From assembly GCF_949769285.1 (NCBI RefSeq), contig NZ_OX458331.1, forward strand, positions 1,302,001 through 1,366,000: a DNA stretch of 64,000 nucleotides, read 5' to 3'. Positions 41,181 through 49,429 of this stretch are shown one piece after another (within the stretch, counting starts at the first letter, position 1; each line of letters starts with the position of its first letter). The notes beneath the pieces were generated by a model that was not told where the DNA came from, did not search any database, and saw only the letters and a program-made list of their open reading frames with translations. The stretch is from Anaerococcus sp. Marseille-Q7828. Lineage in GTDB: Bacteria; Bacillota; Clostridia; Tissierellales; Peptoniphilaceae. Made by a program: the position numbers and the translations under genes.

Positions 41181-42963
41181 AATATCTCTCCACATCCGTA
41201 TCTGTTAATTCTATAATAATTGCTTTCCCATCATAAGTTTTGTATGGATTGTCAAGATTTAATAGGTCATCAAGATATTTTCTAGCTTCGATTTCACCAA
41301 GCTTGTTACCTTTTCTAAATGATTTAGACTTGATATATTTCCTTATATTTTTATAGAATATATCTCCCCTATCTTGTAAATCCAGATCTAACAAATCATA
41401 AAAGAAATTACCATAAGTATCATTATCAAACAATTGAGGAATAGATCTAATTAGTACTTTATCTTCGGCAATTAAGTCAATATCAAAACCCAAGCCCAAT
41501 AGATCATCTCTTTTGTCAATAAATTTCAATTTATCATTAGCTTTTAGATTAATTACAATAGGCTCTAATAATAATTGTTGACTAACAGCACCATCTTCTA
41601 ACTCTTTTATAAAATTATTGTAAAGTATTGCTTCATCAGCCCTCCTATTATCTACAAGAATAATATTGCCATTAGAGCAAGCAAATAAGGAATATCTTGA
41701 AAACAAGCTTGTAAGATATGAATATGATTTTTCCTCAGTAAAAGAGATGCTATGATAATCATTAGATGGCAGTTTGTAATCATCGTGACTCTCAAGCTTT
41801 TTCTCATCAACTTCGTATAGTTTTTTATCTTTGTTTTCGAAAAAGTTATTTTCCTCATAAGAAGACTTATTTTCTTTTACTAAAGAAGAATTTTGATATT
41901 TCTCTAAGACGCTAGCATAATCACTAAAATCTAATAAAGAATTATCCTTATTTTCATCAATGGTAATCTTATTTGGATACATATTTTCCGATAGAGATTT
42001 ATAAATACATTCACTAAGCAAAGATAATAAATCATCTTCATAAATAAATTTTATGGTCCTTTTGTTAGGGTGAACATTTATATCTAAATTCTTTGGATTA
42101 GTGCTAACAAACAAAAATAAAGCTGGAAATCTACCATTAGGAATATAAGTTCTATATTCATTTTCAATAGTATTAATGATTAAAGGACTATCAACAAGTC
42201 TATTATTAACATATAGATATTGGAGTGACCTTGATGCTCTGTAATAGTTTGAGCTTGAGATAAATCCATTTATACTATAGATTTCATTGCTTGCATCTAT
42301 TTCAATAAGTTCATCCTTTAGATTATCATCTAGTAAATTATAAATCCTAAGATCAAGTGATTCATTTGCTGTAGTTTTAAATTCTAATCTATCATCTTTT
42401 ATATACTTAAATCCTATGTTATTATAACCTAAGGCCAAAGAATACATCAATTTAGTAATGGCGTTTGACTCGGCTAGATCAGATTTCAAAAATTTATATC
42501 TAGCAGGTAGATTAGCAAATATATTTAATACTTCTATACTTGTACCAGTATTTGTCGCAATTGAAGATTCATTAATCTTGTAATTTGTAAACTCTATTTT
42601 GCTACCTATATTAGCATCAGATGTTTTTGTAATGGCTTTCACATTTGCAACACTTACTATAGTAGATAGAGCCTCACCTCTAAAACCTAGAGAGTAAATA
42701 TCATATAAATCTTCAAAATGTACTATTTTTGATGTAGTATGTTTTTCAAAGGCAAGTTTTAGGTCATCTTTAGCTATGCCACTTCCGTCATCAGTAACAC
42801 GTATATAGGTTTTTCCGCCATTTTTTATTTCAACTGTAATATTTTTTGCCTTAGCATCTATTGAATTCTCTACTAGTTCTTTTACAACAGAAAAAGGTGA
42901 TTCAATCACCTCTCCTGCTGCTATTTGTTCTATTGTATATTGGTCTAATTTTCTAATAGGCAT
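41170..42963 (-). CDS. mutL: DNA mismatch repair protein MutL with eroded endonuclease motifs
   Basis: A 597-residue MutL. The GHKL ATPase half is intact: QIAAGEVIESP, VENSIDAKA, DDGSGI and GFRGEALS (93-100). In the C-terminal half the zinc/manganese endonuclease motifs normal for Firmicutes are missing: the DQHAxxExxxxE site reads DNRRADEAILYN (438-449), the ACxxAIxA site reads SKSFRKGN (546 onward) and the CPHGRP site reads KTYDGKA (575-581). Nicking activity is therefore doubtful. It shares TAATG with mutS and overlaps the start of miaA. Confidence 0.94.
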   Translation of the reverse strand: MPIRKLDQYTIEQIAAGEVIESPFSVVKELVENSIDAKAKNITVEIKNGGKTYIRVTDDGSGIAKDDLKLAFEKHTTSKIVHFEDLYDIYSLGFRGEALSTIVSVANVKAITKTSDANIGSKIEFTNYKINESSIATNTGTSIEVLNIFANLPARYKFLKSDLAESNAITKLMYSLALGYNNIGFKYIKDDRLEFKTTANESLDLRIYNLLDDNLKDELIEIDASNEIYSINGFISSSNYYRASRSLQYLYVNNRLVDSPLIINTIENEYRTYIPNGRFPALFLFVSTNPKNLDINVHPNKRTIKFIYEDDLLSLLSECIYKSLSENMYPNKITIDENKDNSLLDFSDYASVLEKYQNSSLVKENKSSYEENNFFENKDKKLYEVDEKKLESHDDYKLPSNDYHSISFTEEKSYSYLTSLFSRYSLFACSNGNIILVDNRRADEAILYNNFIKELEDGAVSQQLLLEPIVINLKANDKLKFIDKRDDLLGLGFDIDLIAEDKVLIRSIPQLFDNDTYGNFFYDLLDLDLQDRGDIFYKNIRKYIKSKSFRKGNKLGEIEARKYLDDLLNLDNPYKTYDGKAIIIELTDTDVERYFER

Positions 42964-45575
42964 TACGCTAATCCATTTATCCTTTCTACTAAGGAATTAA
43001 GCTTATTAATTGCTTCTAGAGGTGTTAGGTCGTTTACATTAATATCTTTAGTAATAGAAATTATTTCTTCCATATTTTTTGTATTTATATCATCAATGGT
43101 ATCTACAATATTCTTAGTTTTATTTACTTCAAAATAATCATCATCAGAAATTTTATTCATAAAGACTTTGGCATCTTCGATTATTTCTTCAGGAAGACCA
43201 CTTAGTTTTGCTACTTCAATACCATAAGACCTGTCAGATTTTCCTGGAGATATCTTTCTAAGGAATATAAGATTGTCATTTTCATTTAATATTTCTATCT
43301 TTAGATTTTTAACGTTATCTAGCTCGTTTTCAAGAACTGTCAGCTCATGAAAATGCGTTGCAAATACAGTCTTAAACTTCTTGACTTTTGATATATATTT
43401 TACTAGAGCCATAGCAATACTTAATCCATCATCTGATGATGTTCCTCTGCCAACTTCATCTAAGATAACAAAAGACTTAGGACTTGCATTTTTCAAAATA
43501 TTGGAAACCTCATTCATTTCTAACATAAAGGTAGATTCGCCCTTGGATATATTATCGCTTGCTCCAATCCTAGAAAATACCTTATCACAAATACCTATAT
43601 CTGCATAGCTCGCAGGTACAAAGGATCCCATTTGAGCAAGTATTATTATAATTGCCATCTGCCTCATATAAGTAGACTTGCCTGCCATGTTAGGGCCAGT
43701 GATTATTTGAATCAGATTATCATCTTCACCTATATCAGTATCATTAGCAATAAATTCATTTTCTTTAAGTTTGCTTTCTATTACAGGGTGTCTACCATCT
43801 TTAATTATGATTTTGTTGCCATTATTAAGTACTGGTCTTACATAATTGTTGAAATTAGCAACTCTAGCTAGGGTGTTAAGACAATCGATATTAGCTATCA
43901 TCTTTGCCAAAGCTTGTAGCATTAAAGTTTTTTCTAATAAGATATCCCTTATTTCGTTAAATAATTGGTATTCAATGTCATTAACTTGGTCCTTCCCATT
44001 TAAAATTAAGCTGCTTAGTTCTTCAAGTTTTTCAGTTGTATAGCGTTCCTGATTCTTTAAAGTTTGTTTTCTTATATAAGTTTCTGGAACTTTGTCTAAA
44101 TTACTTTTTGTTATTTCTATAGAATAACCGTTATTTTTGTTAAATATTATTTTGTAATTTTTAATGCCAGTTTTTTCTCGCTCTTCACTTTCATATTTTG
44201 TAAGTTTTGTTAGAGCTTCTTCTGAGGATATTTTTAAATCATCAAGTTTATTAGAATATCCTTCTTTTATTATTCCACCTTCTGTTATAGATATTGGTGG
44301 ATCATCACATATAGATTTTTCCAATAATTTATATATGTCTAATACATCAGGTAGGTTAATACCAAGATTTCTGATCATTTCATCATCTGAATCTTCTAGA
44401 TAAGATTTTAATCTAGGAATATCTTCTATAGAGTTTTTAAGTGATATAAAATCTCTAGCATTGGCTCTCTTGTAAGATATTTTCCCGATTAATCGTTCTA
44501 AATCCATAACATTTTTTAGAAAGTTAGAAATATTTTGCGACTCTATTGGATTATTAGTAAAATATTCAACTATATCAAGTCTTATGTCTATCTTTTCCTT
44601 ATCAATTAGAGGCCTTTCTAACCATTGATTTATGAGCCTAGAGCCCATTACAGTATCACACTTATCAATAATATTTAGTACAGTATCTTCTTTGCTATTA
44701 TTATTAAGATTTCTGTGTAATTCTAGGTTTTTCCTTGTATTTGCCTCTAGTTCTAGAAAATCATTTATTTCTAAAATTTCTATATTATTGATATGGATGA
44801 GTTTATCGTCATAAAATTTATAAATATAGTCAAGTAAATTTGCCGTAGAAACAAGACTAAGACGCATATTTTCGATTTTTTTAAAGTTATCTATAGATAA
44901 GTAATCGATAATCTTTCCGCTAATCTTGCTATAATTATTATCATCATCTATATAATTTAAAAATACATCTGAATCTTGTTTTAAATATATTAAAACATCT
45001 TTTAAATTAAAATTACTATTTATTATTATCTCAGAAGGATTGATTTTTTCTATTTGGTCTATAGTTCTTTTTGCTATTAAATCTTTTGAACCTTTTATTT
45101 CAAAACTTGTTAACTGACCTGTAGATATGTCACAATATGTAAGGCCTAGGCCGAAATCATTTTGAAAAATTGATAATAAATAATTATTTTCTCTATTATC
45201 AAGAGCATCAATATCTGTAATTGTTCCAGGAGTTACAACTCTGGTTATAGCTCTTTTAACGAGTCCCTTGGCCTCTTTAGGATCTTCTACTTGATCACAT
45301 AAAGCTACCTTGTAGCCTTTTTTTACAAGTTTACCCACATAGTTATCAATTACATGGTGGGGAACTCCACACATAGGAGCTTTATTTTCATGGCCACATT
45401 CTTTGCCAGTTAGGGTAAGCCCCAATGTTTTGCTAATAATGATAGCATCGTCAAAAAAAGACTCAAAAAAATCACCTACCCTATATAAGAGCAGTGCATC
45501 TTTAAAAGAATTTTTTACATCTACGTAATGTTTCAACATGGGTGTTAGTTTTTCATATTTAAAATTATCCCTCAT
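42963..45575 (-). CDS. mutS: DNA mismatch repair protein MutS
   Basis: An 870-residue mismatch recognition ATPase. The N-terminal mismatch-binding domain has the Phe-x-Glu wedge (GDFFESF); then KVALCDQVEDP, GVVTPGT-like sequence, and the ATPase with Walker A TGPNMAGKSTYMRQ, DEVGRGTSSDDGLSIA and FATHFHEL. Full length. GGGGAT serves as ribosome binding site. First gene of mutS-mutL-miaA-lyase. Confidence 0.98.
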   Translation of the reverse strand: MRDNFKYEKLTPMLKHYVDVKNSFKDALLLYRVGDFFESFFDDAIIISKTLGLTLTGKECGHENKAPMCGVPHHVIDNYVGKLVKKGYKVALCDQVEDPKEAKGLVKRAITRVVTPGTITDIDALDNRENNYLLSIFQNDFGLGLTYCDISTGQLTSFEIKGSKDLIAKRTIDQIEKINPSEIIINSNFNLKDVLIYLKQDSDVFLNYIDDDNNYSKISGKIIDYLSIDNFKKIENMRLSLVSTANLLDYIYKFYDDKLIHINNIEILEINDFLELEANTRKNLELHRNLNNNSKEDTVLNIIDKCDTVMGSRLINQWLERPLIDKEKIDIRLDIVEYFTNNPIESQNISNFLKNVMDLERLIGKISYKRANARDFISLKNSIEDIPRLKSYLEDSDDEMIRNLGINLPDVLDIYKLLEKSICDDPPISITEGGIIKEGYSNKLDDLKISSEEALTKLTKYESEEREKTGIKNYKIIFNKNNGYSIEITKSNLDKVPETYIRKQTLKNQERYTTEKLEELSSLILNGKDQVNDIEYQLFNEIRDILLEKTLMLQALAKMIANIDCLNTLARVANFNNYVRPVLNNGNKIIIKDGRHPVIESKLKENEFIANDTDIGEDDNLIQIITGPNMAGKSTYMRQMAIIIILAQMGSFVPASYADIGICDKVFSRIGASDNISKGESTFMLEMNEVSNILKNASPKSFVILDEVGRGTSSDDGLSIAMALVKYISKVKKFKTVFATHFHELTVLENELDNVKNLKIEILNENDNLIFLRKISPGKSDRSYGIEVAKLSGLPEEIIEDAKVFMNKISDDDYFEVNKTKNIVDTIDDINTKNMEEIISITKDINVNDLTPLEAINKLNSLVERINGLA

Positions 45576-45598
45576 AGCTATCCCCTATCTTTACTCAT

Positions 45599-45607
45599 AT
45601 TATACCA
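45599..45607 (-). promoter_or_regulatory. extended -10 promoter candidate for mutS operon
   Basis: On the minus strand TGG-TATAAT ends at 45599, about 24 nt before the mutS ATG. No good -35 is visible, but the extended -10 is complete. Confidence 0.5.
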
Positions 45608-45611
45608 TAAT

Positions 45612-45639
45612 AAAAAGACTCACTATAAAGCTATGTCTT
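45612..45639 (-). terminator. weak terminator after the dut/SUOX-like pair
   Basis: On the minus strand AAGAC (45635-45639) pairs with GTCTT (45615-45619), followed by a short T run. The stem is short and the loop long, so support is limited; position right after the upstream stop codon is the main argument. Confidence 0.35.
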
Positions 45640-45640
45640 A

Positions 45641-46174
45641 TTACTTTATATCTAGAGTCTTAACATTTGTTATCCATTTTGCTGATGAATTTGTTGCTGT
45701 ATCTATTATTATCATTTTACCATAGCCTGGATTTATATCATAAATTGGTTTGCCATCAATCCTATATACCAGATATATTCTTCCTGGCTCTAATACATCA
45801 GACATAGCTACCCTTGTTGAGTTTCCTTCATCATCTTCTATTACCATAACACCACTATCTTTTAGATTGTAGTCAAGTTTTCCAATAATTTGTTCTATAG
45901 AGATACCTTCCACTGGAGTAGTCTCGAGTCCATTATTAATGCTTATATCAAGCTTTTGGCTCCCCATTGATCTTAATTCTTTTAAGGTTAAAGAATCAAG
46001 CTGGTCTCCATTGCCTTTAACTATCAATATCTCATTATCATATTTTGCTATTTCGTTTTCACTACTTACTTTTTTAAAGACAATAAACGCTATGCTAAGA
46101 ATAAAAATTATGGCTAATATTAGAAATATACGATACTTATTCTTTTTAAAAACTTTTGAAAAATTATTATTCAT
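45641..46174 (-). CDS. membrane-anchored protein with a SUOX/molybdopterin-oxidoreductase-like fold, no cysteine
   Basis: A 177-residue protein: basic n-region, one transmembrane helix (about 14-34), then an extracellular domain. The domain pattern (LDISINNGLETTPVEGIS, then EDDEGNSTRV, IYLVYRIDGKPI, PGYGKMIIID, WITNVKTLDI) resembles the sulfite-oxidase-like molybdopterin-binding fold. The cysteine that ligates molybdenum in true enzymes is missing; the protein has no cysteine at all, so a binding or structural role is more likely. It shares TAATG with dut. Function unknown. Confidence 0.65.
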   Translation of the reverse strand: MNNNFSKVFKKNKYRIFLILAIIFILSIAFIVFKKVSSENEIAKYDNEILIVKGNGDQLDSLTLKELRSMGSQKLDISINNGLETTPVEGISIEQIIGKLDYNLKDSGVMVIEDDEGNSTRVAMSDVLEPGRIYLVYRIDGKPIYDINPGYGKMIIIDTATNSSAKWITNVKTLDIK

Positions 46175-46605
46175 TAATTGCCAGTGGAACCAAAACCACT
46201 TTCACCTCTATCCGTTTCATCTAAACTTTCTACTTGAACTAATTCACATTTCTCATAAGGTTGAATAACTAATTGAGCTATCCTATCTCCATTTTTAATG
46301 ACTTGGGGATCATTACCATAATTATACATAAAGATCATAATTTCCCCTCTATAGTCTGAATCTATAACTCCAACAGTATTTGCTAGCATTAGCTGCCTTT
46401 TAACACCAGTTGAAGATCTGGGATACACTGCTCCAAAAAAGCCTTGAGGAATTTGTACTCTAAGACCTGTATTAATTTTTTTCATATCTCCTGGCTCAAT
46501 TATTATATCTTCATCATTTGAACAATATAAGTCTATGCCACAGGAACCCGATGTTTGATAAGATGGGATTTGTCCATCTGTCATAATTTTTAATATTTTA
46601 TTCAT
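46174..46605 (-). CDS. dut: dUTP diphosphatase
   Basis: A 143-residue trimeric-type dUTPase hydrolysing dUTP to dUMP, limiting uracil in DNA. All five motifs are present: GSCGIDLY, PRSSTGV, GVIDSDYRGEI with the catalytic Asp, GDRIAQLVI, and the C-terminal arm DRGESGFGSTG. The start is set at the ATG preceded by AAGGTGAT; an in-frame ATG 11 codons upstream lacks a site. ung at the right edge acts on the same uracil problem. Confidence 0.96.
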   Translation of the reverse strand: MNKILKIMTDGQIPSYQTSGSCGIDLYCSNDEDIIIEPGDMKKINTGLRVQIPQGFFGAVYPRSSTGVKRQLMLANTVGVIDSDYRGEIMIFMYNYGNDPQVIKNGDRIAQLVIQPYEKCELVQVESLDETDRGESGFGSTGN

Positions 46606-46628
46606 TTTTATCACCTTCACTACACAAT

Positions 46629-46657
46629 AATATACCAATTTTTACCTATAATTACAA
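46629..46657 (-). promoter_or_regulatory. promoter of dut
   Basis: On the minus strand TTGTAA (46652-46657) and TATATT (46629-46634) are 17 bp apart, with TGG directly before the -10. The dut start lies 24 nt downstream. Confidence 0.65.
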
Positions 46658-46744
46658 AGGAATATAAAAATATTTTAAATGATACTATTTGTAATATATT
46701 AATAGGTAAAATCTTAATTAAATTTGCATAAATTGTTAAAGATA

Positions 46745-46773
46745 TTGCAATAAAAATCTAAGTGTATTATAAT
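46745..46773 (+). promoter_or_regulatory. strong promoter of the plus-strand charged mini-protein
   Basis: TTGCAA (46745-46750) and consensus TATAAT (46768-46773) with a 17-bp spacer, about 41 nt before the ATG. Confidence 0.78.
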
Positions 46774-46814
46774 TATATTAAAGATAAAATGTACATATAA
46801 AAAGGGAGTAAATT

Positions 46815-47084
46815 ATGACAGATAAGAAAAAAGATAAAGTAATTGATCCAAAAACAGGTGAAGTTTGCTGCTCTAGCCAATATGAAGGTAATGATGAGCT
46901 TGACAAAAAAACTCGTGCATCAGAAACAACAAAAGGTGGAGATGATATAGACAAGAAATATTCTCCTGACCAAGAAGAACTTAAAACAGAAGTAGATGAA
47001 GCAGATCAAATCTCAAACGTTGGTGTAGAAAGCAGAAGAACACGTGAAGATGATTTGTCAGAAAATCCTTCTAAAGATAAATAG
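46815..47084 (+). CDS. small, highly charged hypothetical protein (paralogue A)
   Basis: I do not recognise a family. It is 89 residues, about half Asp, Glu, Lys and Arg, without a signal peptide, transmembrane helix or hydrophobic core, so probably disordered. It is clearly a paralogue of the convergent gene at 47200-47478: both begin MTDKK, share I-D/N-P-x-TG, SQ-Y/F-EG, DxKY, DEA-x-Q-I/V-S and end with RRTR-x-D-D/E-LSENPS. Copy A has a CC pair (residues 18-19) that copy B lacks. AAAGGGAG ribosome binding site, a near-consensus promoter and its own terminator argue that it is a real, expressed gene. Confidence 0.8.
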   Translation: MTDKKKDKVIDPKTGEVCCSSQYEGNDELDKKTRASETTKGGDDIDKKYSPDQEELKTEVDEADQISNVGVESRRTREDDLSENPSKDK

Positions 47085-47102
47085 TTTATAATACTTACAT
47101 AG

Positions 47103-47136
47103 CCTCCATTTCACTTGTGATTTGGAGGTTTTTTTT
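47103..47136 (+). terminator. terminator of paralogue A
   Basis: CCTCCA (47103-47108) pairs with TGGAGG (47123-47128), with an inner CAC/GTG pairing across a small internal loop, followed by eight T residues. Confidence 0.82.
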
Positions 47137-47138
47137 AA

Positions 47139-47175
47139 TAAAAAACCAAGCTTTGCGATTTTTACAAGGCTTGGT
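47139..47175 (-). terminator. terminator of paralogue B
   Basis: On the minus strand ACCAAGC (47169-47175) pairs with GCTTGGT (47145-47151), extended inward by TTG/CAA past one mismatch, followed by a T run (47139-47144). It sits next to the plus-strand terminator, giving each convergent gene its own. Confidence 0.78.
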
Positions 47176-47199
47176 AGATATTTAACTTATATTGACTTA

Positions 47200-47478
47200 T
47201 TAATTATCACTTTCTTCTGATGGATTTTCTGAAAGTTCATCAACTCTTGTTCTTCTTCCTTCAGCACTTGGCCCAGATACTTGTCCTGCCTCATCAATTG
47301 TGCTGTTTCTATACTCTGTATCAGTAGTATATTTGTCATCAGGGTCTTTAAAATTTAAGCTTTGATCACTTGATTTTACTTTTTCTTCTAAAGATTCATC
47401 GCCTTCAAATTGACTAGTTTCTTTTTCTTGTCCAGTTTCAGGATTTATAATTTTTTCGTTTTCTTTTTTATCTGTCAT
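47200..47478 (-). CDS. small, highly charged hypothetical protein (paralogue B)
   Basis: A 92-residue acidic protein, no recognised family, no membrane segment, no cysteine. It shares with the gene at 46815-47084 an N-terminal MTDKK, a middle SQFEGDES block, a DDKY block and the strongest match at the C-terminus, GRRTRVDELSENPS. Start taken at the ATG preceded by AAGGAG (spacing 6); an in-frame ATG 13 codons upstream has no site and gives unrelated sequence. The convergent arrangement suggests an inverted duplication followed by divergence. Confidence 0.8.
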   Translation of the reverse strand: MTDKKENEKIINPETGQEKETSQFEGDESLEEKVKSSDQSLNFKDPDDKYTTDTEYRNSTIDEAGQVSGPSAEGRRTRVDELSENPSEESDN

Positions 47479-47506
47479 TTTTAACTCCTTTTCTATTCCA
47501 CTATAT

Positions 47507-47534
47507 TTTATACCCAAATAAAGGTAATTTAAAA
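47507..47534 (-). promoter_or_regulatory. weak promoter candidate for paralogue B
   Basis: On the minus strand TATAAA (47507-47512) has TTTTAA 16 bp upstream. It is much weaker than the promoter of paralogue A. Confidence 0.35.
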
Positions 47535-47558
47535 TTTATTGTTGTTTTTTCTAAAATA

Positions 47559-48800
47559 TCAGTCATTATCTTCGCTAATGGCTCTTCTCAGTAAATCTCC
47601 CTTTTCTAGTGGATAATCAATTGTCATATAGATTTTTTCCTTGGCTTTGTTAGCAACTTCTATATCCTCACCCTTGGAATTTCTCATATTCTCGATTTTA
47701 AATTCGTAAAAATCTTTTTTATTGCCAAATATTTCTATCTCTTCTCCTAGGAAAAACCTATTTCTTTGTTCAATAATAGCTTCTTTGCTATCATTATTGT
47801 AATCTAATACCTTGCCTATAAAGTCATATTTTCTAATATATGATGAAGTTTCATAGATTTGACCATCTCCATCAGGTTTATTATGGAAGAACCCCTTTGT
47901 ATAGTGCCTGTGACTTGCTTTTTCAACTTCATTAAAATACTTTTGGATAGTTTCTTTATTATAATTACCTTCATAATAAGCATCTATAGCCTGTCTATAG
48001 CTTCTTATAACAGTAGCAACATAAAACTCTGTCTTCATTCTTCCTTCGATTTTAAAGCTATCAATACCAGCTTCTATAAGCTTATCAAGTTCATCTATCA
48101 AACATAGGTCTTTAGAGTTCATTATATAGGTCCCTGAGCCATCTTCTTCTATTGGATAATACTCTCCCGGCCTATTTTCTTCTTGTATACTGTATTTCCA
48201 TCTACAAGCTTGAGCACAATCTCCTCTGTTGGCATCACGTCCTGTCATATAGTTAGATAGTAGACATCTACCTGAGTAGGATATACACATAGCTCCATGA
48301 ACAAATACTTCTATTTCCAAATCTTTTGGAGTATTGTTCCTAATCTCGATGATTTCTTCCAATGACAGTTCACGAGCTAATATAACTCTTTTTGCTCCCA
48401 TCTTATACCAAAAATTAACAGTTGCTGTGTTGGTTACAGAAGCTTGGGTAGATATGTGAAGGTCTATATTAGTTAGTTCCTTAGCCAATGTAAAGATACC
48501 AGGATCAGAAATTATAAGTGCATCAACACCTATCTCATCAAGAAAATTTAAGTAATCTTCAATACCGTTCATATCTTCATCGTGAGGCACAATATTCATT
48601 GTTATATGAACTCTAACTCCGTTGTCATGGGCAAATTTTACAGCTTCAATCATAGCTTCTCTATCAAAATTTTTGGCATTTGCCCTAAGACCAAAGCTAT
48701 CTCCAGCCATAAATACTGCATCTGCTCCAAACTTTACAGCTGCTTCTAACCTCTCCATATCACCTGCGGGGGCAAGTAATTCCACTTTTTCTCTAGTCAT
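47559..48800 (-). CDS. trhP: U32 family protein, tRNA hydroxylation protein TrhP-like
   Basis: A 413-residue U32 (formerly peptidase) protein. It begins VELLAPAGDMERLEAAVKFGA and has the family signature EVFVHGAMCISYSGRCLLSNY and NRGDCAQACRWKY with clustered cysteines, expected to bind an iron-sulfur cluster. In Bacillus and E. coli such proteins (TrhP/YegQ) make 5-hydroxyuridine at tRNA wobble position 34 using prephenate-derived chemistry. The overlapping upstream gene trmR would methylate that product, which supports this role over a peptidase. AAGGAG site. Last gene of the long minus-strand run. Confidence 0.88.
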   Translation of the reverse strand: MTREKVELLAPAGDMERLEAAVKFGADAVFMAGDSFGLRANAKNFDREAMIEAVKFAHDNGVRVHITMNIVPHDEDMNGIEDYLNFLDEIGVDALIISDPGIFTLAKELTNIDLHISTQASVTNTATVNFWYKMGAKRVILARELSLEEIIEIRNNTPKDLEIEVFVHGAMCISYSGRCLLSNYMTGRDANRGDCAQACRWKYSIQEENRPGEYYPIEEDGSGTYIMNSKDLCLIDELDKLIEAGIDSFKIEGRMKTEFYVATVIRSYRQAIDAYYEGNYNKETIQKYFNEVEKASHRHYTKGFFHNKPDGDGQIYETSSYIRKYDFIGKVLDYNNDSKEAIIEQRNRFFLGEEIEIFGNKKDFYEFKIENMRNSKGEDIEVANKAKEKIYMTIDYPLEKGDLLRRAISEDND

Positions 48801-49429
48801 TTATTCTCCTTAACACTTATAGTTAAACCATCACCTATTGGTATGATAGAAGTTTTAAAGTATTTCCTATCGCTAACATAGGCTAGGTAATTTCTTAATC
48901 TTTTTACAATAGTGATCATTCTCTTATTTACCAAATCATCATTTAAGACCATGCCTTTGAACAGAACATTATCAGCTATAATTATTCCTCCATCATTTAA
49001 TAAATCAGCACAAATTTTAAAATAGTCTTCATAGTGAGCCTTATTGGCATCAATAAAAACAAAATCAAAGCCTTGACTTATATTATTCAAGGCTTTCATT
49101 GCATCATCATTTATTAAATTTATAGGGGCATTGTATTTATCAAAATTATTTTTGGCTATATTTGATGTAGTTTCATCTAATTCTATGGTAGTAATATCAG
49201 CTTTAGTATATTTATAAAAAACTAAGGACGAATATCCTATTGCCGTACCTATTTCTAGTATGGTTTTTGGTCTTTGTATAGCCAATATACTTTTGATAAA
49301 TTCTTTGCTCTCTACATTCATTATAGGGACATCATTCTTTAAAGCGTATGACCTTAGTTCTAAAAAGTCCCTATCTTCAATAATGTTTTCTAAATAATCA
49401 CTAGTATGCTGGTAATTAATATATCTCAT
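48797..49429 (-). CDS. trmR: SAM-dependent O-methyltransferase TrmR-like (tRNA 5-hydroxyuridine methyltransferase)
   Basis: A 210-residue class I methyltransferase of the catechol-O-methyltransferase-like group. SAM-binding motif ILEIGTAIGYSSLVF (about 54-68), acidic motif ITTIELDETT, and FVFIDANKAHYEDYF with the metal aspartate. Bacillus YrrM (TrmR) methylates 5-hydroxyuridine-34 to 5-methoxyuridine. The 4-nt overlap with the TrhP gene supports the same job. It overlaps the end of rnj by 14 nt. Other small-molecule methyltransferases look similar. Confidence 0.85.
   Translation of the reverse strand: MRYINYQHTSDYLENIIEDRDFLELRSYALKNDVPIMNVESKEFIKSILAIQRPKTILEIGTAIGYSSLVFYKYTKADITTIELDETTSNIAKNNFDKYNAPINLINDDAMKALNNISQGFDFVFIDANKAHYEDYFKICADLLNDGGIIIADNVLFKGMVLNDDLVNKRMITIVKRLRNYLAYVSDRKYFKTSIIPIGDGLTISVKENK

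Noticed and set aside
47101-47180. Adjacent hairpins between the two mini-protein genes as a small RNA gene or toxin-antitoxin antisense pair
   Set aside because: Each hairpin with its T tract fits a simple terminator for one of the convergent genes; no separate promoter is seen, and the proteins lack toxin features such as a hydrophobic helix.
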